This document shows, in pieces, positions 58,282-64,000 of a DNA stretch of 64,000 bases. This stretch comes from Ganoderma boninense (Eukaryota; Basidiomycota; Agaricomycetes; Polyporales; Polyporaceae). Each line of letters opens with the position of its first letter. Positions within the stretch are counted from its first letter, which is position 1. The stretch is taken from assembly GCA_002900995.3 (NCBI GenBank), contig CM035313.1, positions 2,418,001 to 2,482,000 of the forward strand, in the 5' to 3' direction. The notes under the pieces are model-generated. The model was not told the origin of the DNA. It ran no database searches and worked only from the letters and a program-made list of their open reading frames with translations. Position numbers and translations under genes: made by a program.

Positions 58282-60200
58282 ATGTCTGCCAAGACAGGCT
58301 ACAGCGGCGCTCACATCCCCCGCCACCAACCCCTCCCCCACCCAAGCAAGTGTCTCGAGCACCACCAGTGGTGCGGAATCTTCACCACGTCCCTCGCCAT
58401 TTTTCTCTTGCCGCTCGTCCTCGAGCGAGACAGGATTTCCGCATACCGTCATCCCTCCCAGCCATCCTGCACGGACGCTTGTCTTATGCTTCCAATCAGG
58501 CAGTGGTCTTGGGGATCAGCATGACCATCGTGTACGAGCACATCTTTGACTCGTCGTGCATATGTGGACCCAGACTGACGGAAGCTTTGTGCAAACAGAA
58601 CTCGAATGTCTATAGGTTCTTCAATTTGCTTCACTCGAGCGAGCAACAAATGTGCTTCCACGACCTTGCAGAAGAATGGCGAGTTCTTCTCTCAATACCG
58701 GTGAACTACTCACTCAAAGCTTCTGCATTGACGACAGTGCCGAGACATCTCATGAAACCTACCGGGACAGAGTCTACAGCCTCAAAATAATCGCAGACAG
58801 AGCCCTCGCGCTCAATCTCGATTCCGATGTTATGAGCGGCTACCAGGATCTCATGTATTATTGTGAATGCGACTCTCGAAAGGATATCGCAGAGTGCTAA
58901 CTTGTTTATTAGATCGACCGGGGGACAAGGTATGCCTCTTCGGTTTCTCCCGTGGCGCATACGTTGCACGGGCTCTTGCGGAGATGGTTCACAAGGTTCG
59001 TCGCAGCTCGAATACCAACATTAACTGTGCTCATTCATCATTCCTCTCAGGTCGGCCTTATACCGGGAGACAAAGCTCCATGGTACCCGCGCGCATACTC
59101 CCTATATCTGCGGGAAGTCGACGTCGAATGGCATGATTCATACGCAAAGTTCAAGGAGGAGGCGAATCCCATTAACATCAGCATTGACTTCGTCGGCGTC
59201 TGGTACGGGTCATACAGAACGTATTGCGCACACACGCCTCTCAATCAGCCTACAGGGACACCGTTTCTTCAGTGGGCGATGTCCTCCCTTACACCCTCCC
59301 TTTTTCAAGATCAAACACGTCCATTCGAGTCTTTAGGCAGGCTTTGGCGCTTCATGACCGCTGGGCGCACTTGCACCCAATGTTCTTTGAGGTATGTGGG
59401 ACCGGGACAGGTGATGTATACGTATGCTCCCCTAATTGCTACTACTTCAACTTCCTTCCGTGGAATATCCCCTCAATAACGGACGTGGCAGCCTGATGCA
59501 CAGGATGTTCAAGATCGCACGGACGTCCAGGAAGTTTGGTTCGCTGGTAGTCACCGCGGTGCGTTCGCCATGCCTCACTACTTGCTTCAATCAGCTTCCT
59601 CAATAGTCTTGTATTCATAGACATAGGAGGCTGCGCTGCTCCGCACGACGCACCACATTCGTTGGGGCACATTCCTCTTCGTTGGATGGTTCGCGAATGT
59701 TTCAGGGGCAACACCGGGATCCAGTTCCAAACTGAGCGGCTCAGAGATATTGGGATCGACCCAGCATCGTTATATCCCATCGTCAAGGAGCGACCTACCC
59801 CGCTTCAGCCTCTCTACCACCATCTCAATACTATCGCCCCTCGTGTACCCGTGGCCAGCGAGGAGGAGCACGATGCGCGCGATTCCTTGTCTCCCATGCA
59901 TGACCAACACGCCGTCTACTCTCCTGTGTGGTGGGCACTGGAGTTAAATGTCAACCGAAGATGCGTTCCCCTGGGTCCCCCTTCCGAATGGACGGATTCG
60001 GAGAAGAGTCGGACGTCGGTCAGGTAAGATCTCATTGCATTCATAATTCCACTAGATGTCTAACGAACCGACGTAGAATGAAACACCCTCGTGGTCTATT
60101 TGCTTCCAATCAACACCCTCACTTTTACATCCACCCTAGTGTATACACTCGTAAGCAGGCTAAGCATCTGCTGCGAGAGCCCAAGGCAACCCAGCCTTAG
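58282..60200 (+). CDS. DUF2235 alpha/beta-hydrolase-like protein
   Basis: About ten exons: 58282-58370, 58462-58531, 58599-58652 (end uncertain), 58739 (start uncertain)-58862, 58913-58995, 59051-59202, 59256-59391, 59492-59558, 59621-60023, 60077-60200. The core is unmistakable: ARTLVLCF, RNSNVYRFFNLL, LALNLDSDVMSGYQDLMYYY, GDKVCLFGFSRGAYVARALA (nucleophile Ser in G-F-S-R-G), HKVGLIPGDKAPWYPRAYSL, IDFVGVWDTVSSVGDVLPYT, DVQEVWFAGSHRDIGG, LGHIPLRWMVRECF. This family includes fungal proteins of unknown role and bacterial Tle1-type phospholipase effectors. Two oddities: the usual D-G-T-G after LCF reads QSGSGLGDQ, and between 58646 and 58790 the frame must change, with only a poor splice solution that removes the usual Y-Y-Q-x-G-x-G-T-Y block. 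The N-terminal exon is the least certain. Confidence 0.78.
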
Positions 60201-60477
60201 ACCCCGTTGACAACGAGGAGCATTGCCTGGGTTGTTGTTGAATGATTACACCCCTCTCGAACTCAGCCTCTTACATGTTTTTAGTACGCTGTTATGTCAT
60301 GCTGTATTTTATCGAGATCTTGAATCCCCAAACAAGAGCTTTGTTCCACGCGAGTAGCGACAGCTCTCTCCCTTGCAACTCCATTGGAACTCAAAATTCA
60401 TGGATAGAATGACTTTGAACAAGTAACGTCCATGTCTCATTACAACGCCACTGACCCCAGTCGCGCATGGCGGAAAC

Positions 60478-62057
60478 CTATAGAATCTGGGCGCGGAAGT
60501 GCTTTTGCGAGTTGGCAATGAAGCCGACCTTTGTCTTGAACTCCTCTCTGCGCCGCTGGTCCCGGAACTCGCGGACATGCCTACCCGCCTCCCGTGCTTC
60601 TCCTGCGTTCCTCGCCTTCACGACGTCCGTCCCACCGCCGTACGCACCAAAGCCACCTCGCCTGGGCACGAGCGCAGAGTTCTTGTCGGCCAGAAGCCGG
60701 CGAACGAGTGCAGCACCGGAGTTGGGGTCCTCTGGCTTGCCGCCTCGCGGTGCTCCAGGGAAGGACTGCGCGTAGTATCTTCGCATGGTCCGGTGGCCGA
60801 TGCGCGCACCCGACGGGAGGACGAGCTCGAAGCTCGAGTCGCCGTACGTGACCTGATTGTCCGGGGGCACGTCCTCGTCCGACTCGTCGTCGCTGTCGCT
60901 CTCGTCCGATGCGTCCTCCTCCACAATTTCGTCCACTTCCTCATCTCCATCTTCGTCCTCGTCTGAGACGTCCTCCCAGCCCTCATTCGCCTCCGCCTCT
61001 GCGCGTGCCTTCTCCTTCGCCGCCCGCCGAGCGGCGCGAGCCGCCTTCCGTGCCCTGCGCTCGTCCGCATCGGGGTACGACGCGGAGAAGTCGTAAAAGT
61101 CCGAGACCTCGAGGCGCTCGACGTCGGTGTCGTACGCGAGCTTGCAGTGGCCCTTGTCGCGCATGTGCTTGCGCACGGCATCGAGCGTGCGGAACCCGGC
61201 GTTGCAGTACACGCACGTGTTCCCGACCGCAACCTTCTCGCCGAGGTACGTGACGAGCCCGATGAGGTCGACGAGGAACTCCGCGTCCGGCACGAAGAAC
61301 GAGTGCGCGACGGACATGTGTGTAAGGTTCTCTTCTAGGGTCTCCATGGGTTCGGCAGCGGACGTACAGAAGAGGCAGTGGGTGGGCGAGAGGCGGGCGC
61401 GGGCGGCAGCGATCTTCTCATCGATGGTCTGGTTGACCTCTTCCTCAGTTGCGTCTTCATCGACGCGGAGGGACGCCCCACGGAGCTGCGTAGCAACCTC
61501 ATTTATGGTGCGGTCTTCACTAGTATGCGAGGCATCTGGTTGAGAAGACGGGCCTGCAACAGGTGCAGCGGAGGACTCGGCGGCGGGGGGAGGGGCTTCT
61601 GGGGCAGCAGCAGCCTTGGCGGCGGCACGCAGCTCATTCTCCTTGTGTTTCTTGGAGTTAAGATGGGAGCGGTATGCATTCTCCGTAGTGTAACTCTTCC
61701 TACAGCAGATATGAGCAACGTCTCGAGACTGGAAGGCGTGAGCACTCACCCGCAGACCTCGCAGGTCGATCCCTTCGGAGAGGCCATGACCGCAGTCTCC
61801 GCCCTCCTGTCCAAGACCTTCTGGTTGAACACCAAGGCACTGACGGGTGGCAAGCCTGCCACTCGCCGCTTCATGTTGTACCTATGGTGATCGGAGCGGT
61901 AGTGCTCCCCTGCGAGGGTGGTTAAAACACTGATCGAGAGGGCATGAGGGGAGCAGGACTGACTCTGATCTTGTGCCGTGTGGAAAGCGATGGTGCATGA
62001 TATGCAAGTGAACAAGTTTGCGTGGGGAACGGGCTGTGCGACTAGGATGTCGGCCAT
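60478..62057 (-). CDS. REI1: Rei1/ZNF622-type 60S ribosome maturation factor
   Basis: Three exons (62057-61964, 61909-61750, 61699-60478) encode 491 residues. Rei1 acts late in cytoplasmic 60S assembly, probing the exit tunnel and recycling Arx1. Four C2H2 zinc fingers are visible: FTCISCTIAFHTAQDQREHY (intron splits the Arg codon), CEVCGKSYTTENAYRSHLNS, CLFCTSAAEPMETLEENLTH and CVYCNAGFRTLDAVRKHMRD. Between fingers lies SDHHRYNMKRRVAGLPPVSA, a hallmark of the family. A long Arg/Ala helix and an acidic Asp/Glu stretch follow. The C-terminus has LPSGARIGHRTMRRYYAQSF and a basic ending QKHFRAQIL, as in Rei1. The ATG at 62057 gives MADILVAQPVPHANLFTC. Confidence 0.95.
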
Positions 62058-62443
62058 GGTTGTTGCAGGTGTAGTCTGAGGGTGAGATGCGTGGGCTGCT
62101 CTCCAGCCGCAATATAAGGCAATATATCGCGAGGCTGAGAGGAGTCCGTTCTCGGTGCCGCGAGATCGCAATCCGAGATGACCAACCCTTCGCACTTTTA
62201 GGCGCACGTGACTCATCCTCGCTGCAATGACTTCCTCGATACGAACTTGAAGGGTAGCGTCCGCATGCCGACTCGCGCAGTATAATAATCAATTTATTGC
62301 GAGCCAACTCGGACCTGAGACATTTAACTTATCAGGCAACCCGTTCTAGAGCCTCAACTCATGCTGACGCCAACTTTACTAGCATGGCCAAGTCTCTGGA
62401 ACTGGGATAAATGCATAGATGTACACAACTTCTAGATATGTTC
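62058..62443. other. Intergenic region upstream of REI1
   Basis: REI1 promoter and 3' UTR of the GMC gene. A GCACGTGACTCA element sits at 62203-62214. No coding signal. Confidence 0.45.
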
Positions 62444-64000
62444 CTACAACCCCTTAACGATATCGGCAGCCTAGAAAGTGTATGCTTGTTACTTCACATC
62501 CCTTGAGCATGCACCGAAGGCGATCAAACGTACCTTCTCTGCAAGTGCATACACGGTTCCCTGAGTATGGGCGGAAAGTTGCTACGCAAAAAGCTCAGCA
62601 CAATCCTACATTGTTTCTGTCTGCTTTGGGCACTGACCATAGGTAAAATGGACGCATCCACCTGACATATCGTGCACTCAGTTTTGATCATGACATGCAC
62701 CTGTGAAGACCTTGCACTTACCACGCGCAGATTCGTCGTTCCATACACCCGCAGTTGCGGGTCAACAACACCGCCATCTTCCTTGGGGAGCATTGATGCG
62801 GTCCCGACCGGATGGAAAACACAACTGCATGAGTTCTTGATGTGTTCGATCAATCCTTCGTCCGTGGCTGCCTGCTCGGGGGAAGGTGCCACGAGTTCGC
62901 GGACATCATCCGCGAGCGGCTTCGTCTCAAAGACTTTGAGTGTCAACTTCAGCAGCGATAGCGACATTTGCAAGTCCTGCGGATGGGTGAGGTACTCTAC
63001 AATTTATTGTCAGTAAAATCTGCGGGTACTCTTCACAGACAAGGAACTGACTAGGATCGATTGCAGGAGGAGCAGTGGGGTCCGCGGACGCAATGTGTAC
63101 GCTGCCGCGTGAGAGGGGATGCATGAGGGTGGAGACTATCGTCATGTAGTGGGCCATGTCCGAAGGTGGCTTTATGCCCGTGGACGGCAAGAAGCCTGCG
63201 ATTAGCATAAGTCTGCACCAGTGAACATCAGCCCACGGTCATCTCGTCGAAAACTTGGGCTCAGAACGCACTCGCCCTCCACCGAGCTTTCATTCACGAA
63301 CCATTCGGTCTGTTTCTCGAGTCGTTTCTTCAAACCCTGTGGAACCGCGCTTGCCGTGATCTGGACTTCTTGCTTCCACTGACCGATCTGTGCGTTCGAG
63401 GCGAACGTCTTGGCATTCAGAAATGCAAAGATGACTGATGGTGCGGAGGACAGAGGACCCTTCTTGCTCAACCTGCATACAACCTTGAGGAAAGGAGACC
63501 TTGGAGGATATAGCACGTACAACAACTCTTGCGCTCGCGCTACCCGTTCTGGCTGCTGTGCCCCGTCTAACGTTTCATGTTTGGGGTCAATTTCCCGGAT
63601 GGCGTAGGTCCAACAATGATCCTGCTAGATGTAAGCACAAGATTTCTGTATTACAACAAGGGTGTCATCACACCTCTGGAAGAGTGTGTCAGGTCAACAT
63701 GAATAGTCTGAACAACCGTAGAGGCCCACGAAGATTCTCTCCGACAAATGGATTGTCGATCAACGTCTCGATGGCGTGCTTGCTCAGGATGTCTTTGTTC
63801 CCGATACCTGAAAGCTCAAGGATTTGTGGGGTCTGGAATGTTCCTGTCAGGTCAAGGGCAACCGTTGGGTCAACACTCGCGTCCGGAGTCTTCCTATGTG
63901 GCAAAATCCTACCTGCAGCAAGAAGCACTTCCTTGGCGATGGCGACGTGATACGTCTTCTCTCCTCTCAAAAACTCGACACCCGTTGCTTTCAGGGGACT
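62444..64000 (-). CDS. GMC oxidoreductase, C-terminal part (runs off window)
   Basis: Nine exons in the window: 64000-63913 (continues right), 63843 to about 63730, 63621-63521, 63472-63272, 63212-63052, 62996-62722, 62661-62638, 62581-62534, 62470-62444. GMC enzymes are FAD alcohol or sugar oxidases; in wood-decay fungi they include aryl-alcohol oxidases that supply peroxide. Motifs: AIAKEVLLAAGTFQTPQILE and LSGIG (substrate/FAD region), VGENL, YAIREIDPKHETLD, LSKKGPLSSAPSVIFAFLNA, HPLSRGSVHIASADP, CVFHPVGTASMLPKED with the catalytic His, and VDASILPM with QGTVYALAEKAADIVKGL at the end. The FAD-binding N-terminus is beyond 64000. Exon 62661-62638 is only 24 nt. The join between VGENL and DHCWTYAI has no canonical in-frame splice pair that keeps both segments. 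Confidence 0.85.

Overview
The window is nuclear DNA of a filamentous basidiomycete, most likely an Agaricomycete. It is GC-rich, and its genes are densely packed and cut by many short introns, mostly 48-90 nt with GT..AG ends. The proteins point the same way: Cdc24-type PB1, Rax2, Spc97/Spc98, BTB and DUF2235 families typical of mushrooms, an intradiol dioxygenase and a GMC oxidoreductase. There is no sign of prokaryotic, viral or plasmid content, and I found no transposon, CRISPR array, rRNA or convincing tRNA. I rebuilt all gene models by hand from reading frame, splice sites and phase. Exon coordinates are predictions whose phases close, not experimental data.

Layout. 1-185: 3' end of a PB1-domain gene (Cdc24-like). 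1.6-2.5 kb: lipocalin-like protein. 3.3-7.3 kb: GH63-type glycosidase (yeast YMR196W family) in 14 exons. 8.4-12.4 kb: large Ser/Pro-rich RhoGAP. 13.1-14.6 kb: mitochondrial carrier. 15.2-17.3 kb: caprin-like RGG protein. All of these except the first are on the minus strand. 18.2-22.0 kb (+): BTB protein, then the meiotic double-strand-break enzyme Spo11. 22.4-23.6 kb (-): single-pass membrane protein. 24.1-26.2 kb (+): replication licensing factor Cdc6. 26.9-30.6 kb (-): gamma-tubulin complex component. 31.6-33.7 kb (+): Dbf4, the Cdc7 kinase activator. 34.8-35.3 kb (+): small RPEL protein. 35.6-36.2 kb (-): DUF1279 protein. 36.7-38.2 kb (+): S-adenosylmethionine decarboxylase. 38.2-41.3 kb: gene-poor. 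41.3-42.9 kb (+): PP2C phosphatase. 43.3-44.9 kb (-): transcription factor with two tandem Zn2Cys6 clusters. 47.0-47.9 kb (+): small secreted protein. 48.8-49.3 kb (-): coiled-coil orphan. 49.8-50.4 kb (+): mitochondrial membrane protein. 50.6-52.0 kb (-): intradiol ring-cleavage dioxygenase. 52.9-57.6 kb (+): Rax2 polarity marker with a C-terminal SH3. 58.3-60.2 kb (+): DUF2235 hydrolase. 60.5-62.1 kb (-): ribosome maturation factor Rei1. 62.4-64.0 kb (-): C-terminal part of a GMC oxidoreductase running off the right end.

These are mostly independent housekeeping genes. One theme stands out: CDC6 and DBF4, which act at successive steps of replication origin licensing and firing, lie 5.4 kb apart. 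Each has ACGCGT (MluI cell-cycle box) copies in its upstream region, and the gamma-tubulin gene between them shares the second promoter region. The most interesting structures are the tandem Zn2Cys6 duplication with a duplicated intron position, the Rax2-SH3 architecture, very small exons (4, 7 and 24 nt), two GC-AG introns, and two genes (DUF2235, GMC) that cannot be spliced cleanly in one place.
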